Below are positions 15,997 to 24,322 of a stretch of 64,000 nucleotides of DNA, piece by piece. This DNA comes from Marinobacter excellens HL-55. GTDB lineage: Bacteria; Pseudomonadota; Gammaproteobacteria; Pseudomonadales; Oleiphilaceae. The stretch spans positions 1 through 64,000 of the forward strand of contig LJZQ01000006.1 of assembly GCA_001314845.1 (NCBI GenBank). Direction: 5' to 3'. The notes under the pieces were generated by a model that saw only the letters and a list, made by a program, of their open reading frames with translations, was not told the DNA's origin and made no database searches. The position numbers were made by a program, and so were the translations under genes. Position 1 is the stretch's first letter. The number at the start of each line of letters is the position of its first letter.

Positions 15997-16869
15997 TTAA
16001 TTTGAGCGCTTACGATCTTTGATTATTTCAGGCACTTTAAAAGGCAGGAGGGCGCCCGCGGCTTTCGAGACGCTGATAACTGCATGCATCCGCTTGTACC
16101 AAAACACTTGGCGAATCTTTTTCTTCATGGGTTGGTAGCCTTCCATATAAAGCTCATCTACACAATCAGAGTTGTCGGTAAGGCTGTAGCGGCTTAAGTC
16201 CAGCAGCACCGCGATGTCTGCTTTCTTCAATTGCTTGCGGGTATTGAAATCGATGCCGATGTTAATGGCGTTGCTGATCACATCAAATGTATCTTTTGGC
16301 TTTGGATACCGGCTAACGTGGCTCAGATCAATGGCCACAGTGATGCCAGCGCCCATTTTCGCCAGCGGCGATATCGGGACGTTTTCAACCAATCCACCGT
16401 CGACCAGAATTCTGCCATCGACTTCTACGGGCACAAACAGGCCAGGCACGGCCATAGATGCGCAGACGGCATCCGCAAGGTTTCCGCTTTTGAAAATCAG
16501 CTGCTCACCGGTTTCGATATCCGTTGCGCAGATGGCCAGGGGGATGTCGGCATCTTCGATCCGGACATCGCCCAGATCTCTGTGGATCATCTCTCGAATG
16601 GTTTTGGTGTTGAACAGGCCGCCACGCTCGAAGGTAAAATTGATGATCTTCGACAGGTTTAGTGTTGAACAAATGGAAAGAATGGACTCCGCCGGGCGTC
16701 CGAAGGCGTGATAACTTGCAATCAACGCCCCCGCGCTGGTGCCCGAAATGCAATGGATCGGGATTTGCTCTTCCTCAAAGGCTTTGAGAACACCGATGTG
16801 AGCAACGCCCTTGGCGGCTCCACCGCCCAGAGCCAGGCCGATGCGGGTATTAAATGGGTTGAGTTTCAT
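15997..16869 (-). CDS. Patatin-like phospholipase
   Basis: From the ATG at 16869 the 290-residue protein shows the patatin active site: oxyanion loop GLALGGGAAKGVAHIGVL, nucleophile serine in GTSAG, and the catalytic aspartate in VDGGLVENVP. There is no signal peptide; it resembles the RssA-like intracellular patatins. Such enzymes hydrolyse acyl esters of phospholipids or lysolipids. Open frame upstream to 16944 overlaps the divergent promoter and does not fit the family. The yqeY-like gene starts 59 bases away on the other strand. Confidence 0.92.
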   Translation of the reverse strand: MKLNPFNTRIGLALGGGAAKGVAHIGVLKAFEEEQIPIHCISGTSAGALIASYHAFGRPAESILSICSTLNLSKIINFTFERGGLFNTKTIREMIHRDLGDVRIEDADIPLAICATDIETGEQLIFKSGNLADAVCASMAVPGLFVPVEVDGRILVDGGLVENVPISPLAKMGAGITVAIDLSHVSRYPKPKDTFDVISNAINIGIDFNTRKQLKKADIAVLLDLSRYSLTDNSDCVDELYMEGYQPMKKKIRQVFWYKRMHAVISVSKAAGALLPFKVPEIIKDRKRSN

Positions 16870-16928
16870 GCATGAGCGCCCGATGATATTACGTAATGAA
16901 CGTTTGAAATTAACGATAGAGGTCGAGT

Positions 16929-17384
16929 ATGGCGGAATCATCACTTAAGGAACAACTGGGTAACGCGGTAAAAGATGCAATGCGGAGCAAGGACAAAATC
17001 CGGCTGGTCACTCTGCGTATGGCGCAGGCAGCAGTGAAACAGATTGAGATTGATGAGCGCCGAGAGCTGAGTGACGGCGATGTATTGAAGGTGCTGGATA
17101 AGATGCTCAAACAACGCCGGGATGCCGCAGGTCAGTATGATGCGGCTGGTCGTGAGGAATTGGGAGAAAAAGAGCGGGCGGAAATGTTGATTATTGAGGA
17201 GTTTATGCCAGCTGCGCTGTCTGAAGAAGAACTGGACGACCTGATTCGTGCCGCTATCAGCTCTACTGGCGCCCAGGGCATGCAAGACATGGGTGGTGTG
17301 ATGAATGAGCTGCGGCCACAGGTGACCGGTCGGGTCGATATGGGACTGTTGAGCAAGAAGGTGCGCGCCGCGTTGGTGGGTTGA
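16929..17384 (+). CDS. GatB/YqeY domain protein
   Basis: The 151-residue helical protein matches stand-alone YqeY: SSLKEQLGNAVKDAMRSKDK at the start, IEEFMPAALSEEELDDLI in the middle, and MGGVMNELRPQVTGRVDMGL near the end. The domain is shared with the tail of the GatB amidotransferase subunit and is thought to bind tRNA. In many gammaproteobacteria yqeY sits between rpsU and dnaG; here it stands apart from them, opposite a patatin gene. An apparent terminator follows. Confidence 0.92.
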   Translation: MAESSLKEQLGNAVKDAMRSKDKIRLVTLRMAQAAVKQIEIDERRELSDGDVLKVLDKMLKQRRDAAGQYDAAGREELGEKERAEMLIIEEFMPAALSEEELDDLIRAAISSTGAQGMQDMGGVMNELRPQVTGRVDMGLLSKKVRAALVG

Positions 17385-17430
17385 TCGGTATTGCGGTTTT
17401 GGGTGCCCGGGCGGGGCGTAATCAGATGAT

Positions 17431-17467
17431 GTGAAACCAGGGTTTGGTTTCACTTACGGCTTTTTTA
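17431..17467 (+). terminator. Likely terminator after yqeY
   Basis: GTGAAACCA (17431-17439) pairs with TGGTTTCAC (17445-17453), followed seven bases later by a run of six T. It lies 47 bases after the yqeY stop and just ahead of the NADAR gene. Confidence 0.65.
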
Positions 17468-17483
17468 TTCGGTGGTTGCAGTT

Positions 17484-17948
17484 ATGTCTCTTTTCTCAGC
17501 CGAAGGTAGCGAAAATGATCTGTTCGTTTCACGAACGGATCCGGACAACCCCTTTGGCACTCACGCAGCCTTCAGTTTTGAGCTGGAGGGTAAGACGTGG
17601 CCCACACTCGAGCATTACTTCCAGGGTATGAAATTTACCGACGAAGCCCAGCAGGAAATGATACGTGCAGCCACGACGCCCGTATTGGCAAGAAAGCTGG
17701 GGCGTAAGCGCCATAAAAGTCTGCGGCGTGACTGGAAGCAAGTGCGTGAAACGGTGATGACCCGAGGTGTGTATGTGCGCTTCCGCACATACTCCCACCT
17801 GACGGAAGAACTGCTGAAAACTGGCCAGAAGAAGATCCTGGAGAACAGTAACTTCGATTATTTTTGGGGCTGCGGCCGTGATCGTCGCGGGAAAAACCGG
17901 TATGGCGAAATCTTGATGAAGGTTCGTGCTAAGTTGCGGGAGGAGTAA
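17484..17948 (+). CDS. NADAR-domain protein (YbiA-like)
   Basis: The 154-residue protein starts MSLFSAEGSENDLFVSRTDP and has the NADAR/YbiA hallmarks: the TWPTLEHYFQGMKF block, RKLGRKRHKSLRRDWKQVRE, and the C-terminal FDYFWGCGRDRRGKNRYGEIL. Known members handle ADP-ribose conjugates: YbiA acts on damaged riboflavin intermediates, and others remove ADP-ribose from guanine in DNA. A GTG at 17472 is an alternative start. It heads a four-gene cluster with a two-helix membrane protein, a VWA protein and a DnaJ-domain protein. Confidence 0.88.
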   Translation: MSLFSAEGSENDLFVSRTDPDNPFGTHAAFSFELEGKTWPTLEHYFQGMKFTDEAQQEMIRAATTPVLARKLGRKRHKSLRRDWKQVRETVMTRGVYVRFRTYSHLTEELLKTGQKKILENSNFDYFWGCGRDRRGKNRYGEILMKVRAKLREE

Positions 17949-17954
17949 CCAATC

Positions 17955-18134
17955 ATGGGCACCCTGTTAACCATTCTCGCTGTTCTTTTTCTGGCACTGA
18001 TCATTATTGTCCCGTTGGTTGAAAAGTATGCCCCCAAGGGCGAGAGCCGTGACTACAGCAAAATATCAAAGTGGCTCATACCCTTAATGGCAGTGGCTCT
18101 GGTGCTGCAGTTATTTCGACATTACTTTGCGTGA
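17955..18134 (+). CDS. Two-helix membrane microprotein (59 aa)
   Basis: An ATG at 17955, six bases after the NADAR stop, opens a 59-residue frame ending at 18134. It has one helix from residue 3 (LLTILAVLFLALIIIVPLV), a short polar loop (EKYAPKGESRDYSKISK) and a second helix (LIPLMAVALVLQLF). The tight spacing to genes on both sides (6 and 9 bases) supports it as real and co-translated. I do not recognise a family. The location suggests it anchors or partners the neighbouring proteins. Confidence 0.75.
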   Translation: MGTLLTILAVLFLALIIIVPLVEKYAPKGESRDYSKISKWLIPLMAVALVLQLFRHYFA

Positions 18135-18143
18135 GATGGGCTT

Positions 18144-18839
18144 ATGTCTGATAAGGAGCTGCGTACCAAGTCTGACAAGCAGGCGATTGATCAGTTTATC
18201 AACCAGGTTCGAGCCCTGCCCAAGCAGGGGGGAGCCCGGGGGCGGCTGATCTTTGCGCTGGATGCCACCGCCAGCCGGGAGGCGACCTGGGATCAAGCCT
18301 GCCACTTGCAGAGTGAGCTGTTCCTGGCAACTAAAGACCTGGGCGGTCTGGCCATCCAGCTTTGTTACTATCGGGGTTATGGCGAGTTCAAGTCGACGAA
18401 GTTTGTCTCGGAAACATCACAGCTGCTGAATTTGATGAACGGGGTGTCCTGCCTGGGTGGCCGTACCCAGATCAGCCGGGTTTTGGCGCATGCCGTGAAG
18501 GAGACGCGAGCACAGGCGGTCAAAGCGGTGGTGTTCATCGGTGATTGCTGTGAAGAGCCGGTGGATGAGCTGTGCCATGCCGCTGGCGAACTGGGCATGC
18601 TGCGGACCCCTGTGTTCATGTTTCATGAGGGCGGTGATGCGCATGCCAGGGCTGTTTTCCAGCAAGTGAGTAAGCTGTCTGGCGGCGCTTATGCTCCCTT
18701 TGATCGCAACAGCCCGCAGGTACTCAAGGATCTTATGGCGGCGGTTGCGGTCTATGCCTCCGGGGGAGCGAAAGCCCTGCAGGATTTTTCCAGCCGCAGC
18801 TCTGCGGAGGTAAGGCGCTTGACTCAGCAGATCCGATAG
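18144..18839 (+). CDS. VWA-domain protein
   Basis: The 231-residue protein has a von Willebrand A-like fold. A MIDAS-type motif is seen in IFALDATASREATWDQA (DxTxS instead of the common DxSxS), and later strands AVVFIGDCCEEPVDEL and TPVFMFHEGGD carry the other metal-site loops. The middle block CLGGRTQISRVLAHAV supplies a threonine. VWA proteins assemble complexes and often pair with MoxR, Ter or chaperone genes. No signal peptide; it is cytosolic. It lies between the membrane microprotein and the DnaJ-domain gene. Confidence 0.85.
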   Translation: MSDKELRTKSDKQAIDQFINQVRALPKQGGARGRLIFALDATASREATWDQACHLQSELFLATKDLGGLAIQLCYYRGYGEFKSTKFVSETSQLLNLMNGVSCLGGRTQISRVLAHAVKETRAQAVKAVVFIGDCCEEPVDELCHAAGELGMLRTPVFMFHEGGDAHARAVFQQVSKLSGGAYAPFDRNSPQVLKDLMAAVAVYASGGAKALQDFSSRSSAEVRRLTQQIR

Positions 18840-18876
18840 TGCCGGGTTCATTCATTTCAACGTTCGGGGTATTTGA

Positions 18877-19587
18877 GTGCCGTTAACGCTACTGGTTATC
18901 GTGCTGTCAGTTGTAGCCTGGGTTTGGCTGCGAAATCAGCCTGCCAGCCAACGTAAACCCGCCATTATCAAGCTGGTGTTGTTTGCCGGTACAGGTCTGG
19001 TTTTACTGATGGCGATCACCGGTCGCCTGCACTTTTTGTTCGCGCTACTGGCATTTCTCTTCCCGCTGCTGCGCCGGATATTGCCCTCTTTGTTGTCGGG
19101 GCGGGTAGCGGGGGCTGCGAAAGCAAAGCCGGGCAATAAATCCAATGTTGCCAGTGAGATTCTGGATATGACCCTGGACCACGACTCTGCCGAGATGACG
19201 GGTAAGATCCTGAAGGGCCCGATGGCCGACAGGGCGTTGGACGATCTGAGCGAGCAAGAGTTTATTGAGCTGTTAGGCTACTGTAGGCGGCACGATGAGG
19301 ATTCGGCTCGGCTGTTGGAGACATACCTGGACAGGCGGTTCGGAGACTCCTGGCACGCCGATGATCACGGGAGTGGTGATGAGGAACCTTCTGGTGATCG
19401 TGGCCATACCGGAGGGCCGTTAACCAACAGTGAAGCGCTCGATATCCTTGGCCTGAAGCCCGGTGCCAGCCGCGAGGAAATCATTCGGGCTCACAGGAAG
19501 ATGATGCAGAAGGTGCACCCGGATCGTGGGGGCAGTAACTATCTGGCGGCTCGAATCAATGAGGCTAAAGAGTGCCTGCTGAACTGA
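18877..19587 (+). CDS. Membrane-anchored J-domain protein (TIM14/DjlA-like layout)
   Basis: The GTG at 18877 gives 236 residues. Two or three hydrophobic helices occupy residues 1-70 (LTLLVIVLSVVAWVWL, then LVLFAGTGLVLLMAI and FLFALLAFLFPLL). A linker with acidic stretches leads to a C-terminal J-domain (SEALDILGLKPGASREEII, with the HPD motif in MQKVHPDRGGS). The C-terminal placement recalls TIM14/Pam18 and DjlA-type co-chaperones that recruit Hsp70 to membranes. Its stop overlaps the convergent broken gene by 23 bases. It ends the NADAR cluster. Confidence 0.88.
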   Translation: MPLTLLVIVLSVVAWVWLRNQPASQRKPAIIKLVLFAGTGLVLLMAITGRLHFLFALLAFLFPLLRRILPSLLSGRVAGAAKAKPGNKSNVASEILDMTLDHDSAEMTGKILKGPMADRALDDLSEQEFIELLGYCRRHDEDSARLLETYLDRRFGDSWHADDHGSGDEEPSGDRGHTGGPLTNSEALDILGLKPGASREEIIRAHRKMMQKVHPDRGGSNYLAARINEAKECLLN

Positions 19588-20400
19588 AACCCTGTCGGTG
19601 ATAGCCATCTGGTAATTTGTAATCCCCTTGTGCTTGAGTCTCCGTTAACACGGTTACCACTTCCATACCTGCACTGGCATGATAGAGATCAGGGTTGGGT
19701 GCGACTTTTATGGCCATCAGCTCCCGTTTTGCGGCCAGGGCCATTGGGTTGCCGATGACCGGGAAGGGGATCGGTCCTGTGTCAGTATTTTTTGCAATGT
19801 CGAAAAGCTCGGCAAGTTCGGAAAAAAAGGCGGCCAACACGGCGCCATTGGCAATGGCATCTGTTCGGGCAAGGCACGCGGTGCCGAGTAGCCGGTCGCC
19901 CTTGCGGTGGTGCTCGACCATGTCGTGCCATTGGCATTTAATACCGGCAAACTCGCCCTCGGTGCCCTGGGCGACGAAATCATCCACATGGCCCACGGCT
20001 CTTTTGTTCGCCCGTTCAAAAGTTGTTCAAACCGACGTAGGGAAAGATCTCTTTCATCCTCTGGCAGCGAGGCAATGCTGGCTTCAAATTTGGCAACTTC
20101 GCTTGCAAGCTTTTCAGCAAACATTTGCACTTCTTTTCGGTTGATGAGTAGAGCTAGCTGACGATCATGATCAAGTACCCAGAGTTCGCCCGTGTTTGAG
20201 TCGAAAAGTGAGCTTAATCGATGGGTTTCCGACAACGAGGCCACAAACGAGGTGCCAATGACTGTCTGGGTTCGGGTGCGGTTTTCCCCCGTGGCCTGCT
20301 CGACCGTCAATCGGGTTATGGGTGATTCAGCCACGACAGGTAAAGCTGGCAAGATTGCACCCATCGTCAAACAGCGTCCGAGCTTGGTAAATGAAGGCAT
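19565..20400 (-). pseudogene. Secreted protein of unknown family, frameshifted by 11 bp
   Basis: The ATG at 20400 opens a signal peptide (MPSFTKLGRCLTMGAILPAL, then PVVAES) and a mature part without a family I recognise (TRTQTVIGTSFVASLSE, ELWVLDHDRQLALLINRKE). The frame is upset at 20014-20024, where an 11-base segment followed by a repeat of its first seven bases is inserted. Removing 11 bases joins RRFE to RANKRAVGHVDDFV and the frame runs to TAG at 19565, for a 274-residue protein. The second half includes CQWHDMVEHHRKGDRLLG. As found, translation ends in an unrelated frame. Confidence 0.78.
20014..20031. repeat. 11-bp imperfect duplication in the broken secreted-protein gene
   Basis: GTTCAAA occurs at 20014-20020 and again at 20025-20031, separated by AGTT. 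One 11-base unit (GTTCAAAAGTT) is one too many for the reading frame. It is the third short frameshifting insertion in the window. Confidence 0.7.
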
Positions 20401-20484
20401 GTCCGCTACCCGAGCAAGAAGGCTGTGTGCTCATAAACTTGTTGTGAGAGGGGCAGCCAGCAAAGCGCGGGCTGCCGCTCAAAG

Positions 20485-21522
20485 TTAGCTCCGTGAGGGT
20501 CTGGAAACCACCAGATACCTACGTCCCCAGAGCGCGACAATACCCAGTAAGAGCAAGGTCAGGGTCATTGGCTCAGGTACCTTGGCGATCGACTTGCCAC
20601 TCAGCAAAAGCTGATAGGCCTGGTTGCCCAGATAGCTGTGGGCGGCGGTGGTGGGGTGGATCTCATCCCAGAAAACGAAGTCACCTGGGTTGGCGCAGCT
20701 TTGTTCAGATGGGAAAAAACCACCGCTCACAGACCGGCATTCCCCTGTGGTGTTGGAAAACCCGAAAGCAGCCGGGTTGGCGAGCAGGTCGTTGAACAAA
20801 CCGAACACATCGAAGTAGAAAATGTCAGCGTCTGTGGTTTGGGCCAGCTCGAAGAGTCCCTGCTCCAGCCCTTGATTCCAGGCGGTTGATACTTCAGTGC
20901 CTGAGGTGCTGTTGAGGGTGGTGCGAAACTCGGGGATGCTGCCAAGGTCCGGCAGGTTCGGTACCAGCAGGGTGGTTACTCCGCTGTCCAGCAAGCCGCC
21001 AAGCATTCCGAACCAGGAGTTCAACTGAGCGTTGATGGCGGCCAGCGGGTCTGCGCTGCCAACCAGATCGCGCATGTCGTTACCGCCCGCCCAGGCGACA
21101 AACAACGCGTCAGGGTCGGAAGGCGCGCCAGCCTGCCGGTTGAAATATTGGGTATTTTGCGTGAGCAAACCCGCAGAGACGCCACCGGCGTTGTCCACGC
21201 GGGCACCGCCGTAGGCGAAATTATTGCCGCCACTGGTGGAATTTGTCGCGCGCGGCATGGCGAGTGCGTCTGCCAGATACTCATGCCACACTGGACCATT
21301 ACTGAAGCGGCCATTGGGGCCATATCCGGCTGCCGCCGCTATGGGGCCAAAAGAGCCAAGGGGTACCTGGCTTCGGGTATTGCCGGTATCTGAGAGACTG
21401 TCACCGAAAACGTAGATATCGCTGAAGCTGATAGGGCTGGCTCCAACAGAAAAACTGGTTAGAGCCAGAGATGCAGTTACAAAGAGTGAGGCGCCCAGGG
21501 TGCTTCGGTTTTTAGTCGTCAT
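20485..21522 (-). CDS. PEP-CTERM-anchored GDSL/SGNH-family esterase
   Basis: The 345-residue protein has a signal peptide (ASLFVTASLALTSFSVGAS), then the GDSL block IYVFGDSLSDTGNT with the catalytic serine, the block III-type GGNDMRDLV with the oxyanion asparagine, and the Asp-His pair in FWDEIHPTTAAH. The C-terminus carries a VPEP motif, a 14-residue hydrophobic helix and an RR pair: a PEP-CTERM sorting signal that exosortase removes. It is therefore an exported, surface-bound or released lipase/esterase. No exosortase or EPS gene is present nearby. Confidence 0.93.
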   Translation of the reverse strand: MTTKNRSTLGASLFVTASLALTSFSVGASPISFSDIYVFGDSLSDTGNTRSQVPLGSFGPIAAAAGYGPNGRFSNGPVWHEYLADALAMPRATNSTSGGNNFAYGGARVDNAGGVSAGLLTQNTQYFNRQAGAPSDPDALFVAWAGGNDMRDLVGSADPLAAINAQLNSWFGMLGGLLDSGVTTLLVPNLPDLGSIPEFRTTLNSTSGTEVSTAWNQGLEQGLFELAQTTDADIFYFDVFGLFNDLLANPAAFGFSNTTGECRSVSGGFFPSEQSCANPGDFVFWDEIHPTTAAHSYLGNQAYQLLLSGKSIAKVPEPMTLTLLLLGIVALWGRRYLVVSRPSRS

Positions 21523-21883
21523 TGTTATTTACCTTTTCTGTTTTGTGATTTTTGTTCTATTAAGGTGCTGAGCAATATGTTAGGCAACATGGTGGCCAAA
21601 GATGGTATTGCCGCGGGTTTGCAATCACTTGTGTAAATCTTTCGTTACACCTTCGATTTTTTTCAGGCGAATGTGTAAATTTGTTGGACAATAGGGCGAG
21701 GCGTGGTGGCGCGCTGGTTCAGGCATTCTGAGGGGCGACGGGAAGACTCGGGAATGGGTTGGTTTTGCGGTTTACATTTATGCCTATATCTCCGTTCCCG
21801 TAAGCATGATAAAACGTCTCCGCCCAGCGGCCGCAGGTGATTTTTGCGCCGCCCGGAACTCTTCCGTTCATCAGGATTTCAGC
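21523..21883. promoter_or_regulatory. Intergenic region between the PEP-CTERM esterase and SEC-C genes
   Basis: This 361-base stretch contains no gene that I can support. GTGTAA (21631-21636) pairs with TTACAC (21645-21650), and TGTGTAAAT recurs at 21630-21638 and 21672-21680. These are candidate operator elements for the divergent esterase promoter. The 78 bases before 21884 are open in frame with the next gene but do not match its family. Confidence 0.4.
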
Positions 21884-22234
21884 ATGTCAGATAAATTTTT
21901 CTTTAAAGGCCGGCAAGACGCCCGCCAGCACCACACGGCTTATGGCGGATTCAAGACCAACGCCAGTCAGAAGAGTGGTAGCAAAAAGTTCCCGCTAGCC
22001 CTGACCGTGACCAGTGAGGCGCGTAAAAAAGAAATTGAGGCCCAGGTGGCCGAAGCCGAGCTCTACGCGAATATTACAGTGGATACCCGCGAGGGCGCCG
22101 TTGAATCCATTGCTGAATTGACCGTTCTGTTGGAAAAGCCCGCCCCGGTCACGACGACGAAGGCGCCGTCGCGCAACGATCCGTGCACCTGTGGCAGTGG
22201 TCTGAAGTTCAAGAAGTGTTGCGGCCAGGCGTAA
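21884..22234 (+). CDS. SEC-C/SWIM metal-binding protein, PBPRA1643 type
   Basis: From the ATG at 21884 the protein has 116 residues. It begins MSDKFFFKGRQDARQHHTAY, the family start, and ends in a SEC-C zinc motif, DPCTCGSGLKFKKCCG. The family is common in marine gammaproteobacteria; its function is unknown, though SEC-C motifs bind zinc and often contact ribosome- or SecA-linked partners. The frame is open upstream to 21806, but that part does not match the family. A DUF3010 gene follows 12 bases later. Confidence 0.88.
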   Translation: MSDKFFFKGRQDARQHHTAYGGFKTNASQKSGSKKFPLALTVTSEARKKEIEAQVAEAELYANITVDTREGAVESIAELTVLLEKPAPVTTTKAPSRNDPCTCGSGLKFKKCCGQA

Positions 22235-22246
22235 AAGGGGAGTGCG

Positions 22247-22678
22247 ATGATTGTTTGCGGAGTTGAACTGACCGGTAGTGATGCGGTGGTTTGCATGCTG
22301 AAGCTGGACCGAGGGCAAATCAGCCTGTTGGAGAGCAAGGTGCGTAAGCTGTCGCTGAGCAAAAACCACACTCGCGGTGACCTGAAAAACTTCCAGGCAG
22401 CGTTTTCGGAATTGATGGCGGAGCATGAGGTGACATGCGTCGCCATCAAGGAGCGGATGCCCAAGGGCAAGTTTGCGGGCGGTGCGATCAGCTTCAAGCT
22501 GGAGGCGGCACTTCAGCTGATTAACGATACTGAGCTGGAGGTGAAATTGCTCCCACCGGCACTGATCAAATCCACGCTGGCCGCTAACCCTCTGCCAATT
22601 CCTTTTGAAGAGACTGGCTTGAAAGTTTTCCAGGAAACCGCTTTCACCGCAGCTTTTGTTGGATTGATGGCCAGATAA
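22247..22678 (+). CDS. DUF3010 family protein
   Basis: The 143-residue protein matches DUF3010: it starts MIVCGVELTGSDAVVCMLKL and has HTRGDLKNFQAAFSELM, the conserved VAIKERMPKGKFAGGAISFK and a FQETAFTAAFVGL end. The fold looks like a RNase H/actin-type alpha-beta domain, but no function is known. Downstream of the SEC-C gene with a 12-base gap and a GGGGAG site, so probably co-transcribed. Confidence 0.9.
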   Translation: MIVCGVELTGSDAVVCMLKLDRGQISLLESKVRKLSLSKNHTRGDLKNFQAAFSELMAEHEVTCVAIKERMPKGKFAGGAISFKLEAALQLINDTELEVKLLPPALIKSTLAANPLPIPFEETGLKVFQETAFTAAFVGLMAR

Positions 22679-22715
22679 GCGGGCATCATCGCACGAAGGG
22701 CCCATTGGAGAATGC

Positions 22716-23174
22716 ATGGCGAAGCAACCTATCGAAGCCCAGCAACGGGCTACCTTGCAACGACTGGATACGTTCAGTCGTTTGATGGACAGCAGCATTG
22801 GTCTTCCTTTTACTCGTTTCAAGTTTGGGATAGAAGCGATTATCGGTCTGGTACCGGTGGTGGGAGACTTCGTTGGTCTGGTGTTGTCCTGTTATGTTCT
22901 GGTTGAGGCGCACCGGGCAGGTGCCAGCACAACGGTGAAGCGCCGAATGCTGCGCAACATGGTGATCGACTTTTTTGGGGGCTTGCTGCCCGTGGTGGGC
23001 GATGCGTTTGACGCTATTTTTAAAGCCAACACCCGTAACACCCGACTGTTGCGAACCTACTTGGAGCAGCAGTTGGCTGTTGAGCCACCGCCACCACCGT
23101 TCCCCTGGAAGATGTTGATTGGGTTGTCGATTTTCTTTGCTGCTATCGTTGGGTGGATTGCCTTTATTTGGTAA
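22716..23174 (+). CDS. DUF4112 membrane protein
   Basis: The 152-residue protein fits DUF4112: LDTFSRLMDSSIGLPFTRFK, then GLVPVVGDFVGLVLSCYVLV and a second GLLPVVGDAFDAIFKANTRN repeat, and a C-terminal membrane helix (MLIGLSIFFAAIVGWIAFIW). The paired GLxPVVGD motifs mark short hydrophobic hairpins at the membrane. Function is unknown. The stop overlaps the convergent AraC-type gene by 11 bases. Confidence 0.9.
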   Translation: MAKQPIEAQQRATLQRLDTFSRLMDSSIGLPFTRFKFGIEAIIGLVPVVGDFVGLVLSCYVLVEAHRAGASTTVKRRMLRNMVIDFFGGLLPVVGDAFDAIFKANTRNTRLLRTYLEQQLAVEPPPPPFPWKMLIGLSIFFAAIVGWIAFIW

Positions 23175-24192
23175 CTGGAGACGCTTTCCGGGCCTTACGC
23201 CACCCTAGCGGAGAAATTCCCTGTGCTTTCCTGAAAGCATGGGAGAAGCCACTGACATCGCTGTATCCGAGGATTTCGGAGAGCAAGGTGATGTCCATGG
23301 TACTGGACTGCAGATGCCAGCAGGCGGATCTCATGCGCAGGCTGTTGACCAACTCTTTGAATGTTACGCCTCGCTGTTTTAGTTGCCTTTGCAGGGTGCG
23401 TTTATTCAGCCCGAGTAGTTGGCTTACGTTTTCAATGGACGCTTCCTGAACGCCCAGGGTTTGCTGAATCAACAGGCTCACCTGCTGGACGACATCCAGT
23501 TCGTGGTCTTGGATCAATTCTCTGAGGTAGGCCATCGCCGCGGTTTTGACGGCGTCGTTCTGACTCCTGAGCGGCTCATCGAGTAATTGTGTTTCCAGCC
23601 AGAGCGCATCATGTTCGTGATTGAACGTAACGTCTGTTTTGAAATACCGGCGATAGGTGCTGAGGGGTGAAAGCGGTGCATGGCTGAATTCAAGCCTGAC
23701 AAACCGGAAACCGGGCCGGATCAATACCCGGCAAAGTTGATAGCACGCACTCAGGGCCAGCTCCCGGTACTGCCGGGTGTCTGTGATGTCGTAGAAGTTT
23801 TCATAGCGCTGAAGGGCGGTGACGGCACCGTGACTGTGGTAATCCCAATATTCGGATTGGTTGTGAAAACACACGAAACTGCGCGCCGAGTGCAACGCCT
23901 CCCGGGGCGTTCTGCAATGCCTCAGTACCACACCTAACGGGCCAAGGATGCGAAAGTCCTGACTGGCCCCTAACCGTAATCCGAAATCTGCACAGCCAAG
24001 CGTTGTTGCGCTGATCTCCAGCAGTTGAACAAAGTCTCGGATGTTCATGCTTTGCAGGTCGCTTTTCAGCGCCTCCGCAGACAGCCCATAGTCTGCCAGC
24101 AGGCGATGGGGGTCTCCGCCTAAATCCTCCACCAGCACGTCGAAGCCTTTCAGGGCGCTGGTTCGAATCTGGTATTCCACCGTTGCTGTCAT
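23164..24192 (-). CDS. AraC-family regulator (OruR/ArgR-like layout)
   Basis: The 342-residue protein has a long N-terminal Arabinose-type sensing region (LADYGLSAEALKSD, LRLGASQDFRILGPLGVVLR) and a C-terminal AraC/XylS double helix-turn-helix: IENVSQLLGLNKRTLQRQL and LLSEILGYSDVSGFSHAFRK. It is divergent from the amidohydrolase gene starting at 24323, with a 130-base promoter region between them, so it likely controls that gene. The effector may be the amidohydrolase substrate or product. It acts in the cytoplasm as a transcription activator. Confidence 0.93.
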   Translation of the reverse strand: MTATVEYQIRTSALKGFDVLVEDLGGDPHRLLADYGLSAEALKSDLQSMNIRDFVQLLEISATTLGCADFGLRLGASQDFRILGPLGVVLRHCRTPREALHSARSFVCFHNQSEYWDYHSHGAVTALQRYENFYDITDTRQYRELALSACYQLCRVLIRPGFRFVRLEFSHAPLSPLSTYRRYFKTDVTFNHEHDALWLETQLLDEPLRSQNDAVKTAAMAYLRELIQDHELDVVQQVSLLIQQTLGVQEASIENVSQLLGLNKRTLQRQLKQRGVTFKELVNSLRMRSACWHLQSSTMDITLLSEILGYSDVSGFSHAFRKAQGISPLGWRKARKASPVTK

Positions 24193-24322
24193 GTCGCAGG
24201 GCTATCCGGGCCGTTTTCGTTCATCTTGAGAGAAGTGTCACTAAATAACAAGAATGAACCCTGAGTCCGTCTTAATCTGGCAAGCATCCATACAACAACA
24301 AGCTCTGAAAAGGGAAAACGCG

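Noticed and set aside
19717..20400. The 227-residue translation as a complete protein.
   Set aside because: Its last third lies in the wrong frame; the alternative frame carries natural sequence and fits the 11-bp insertion.
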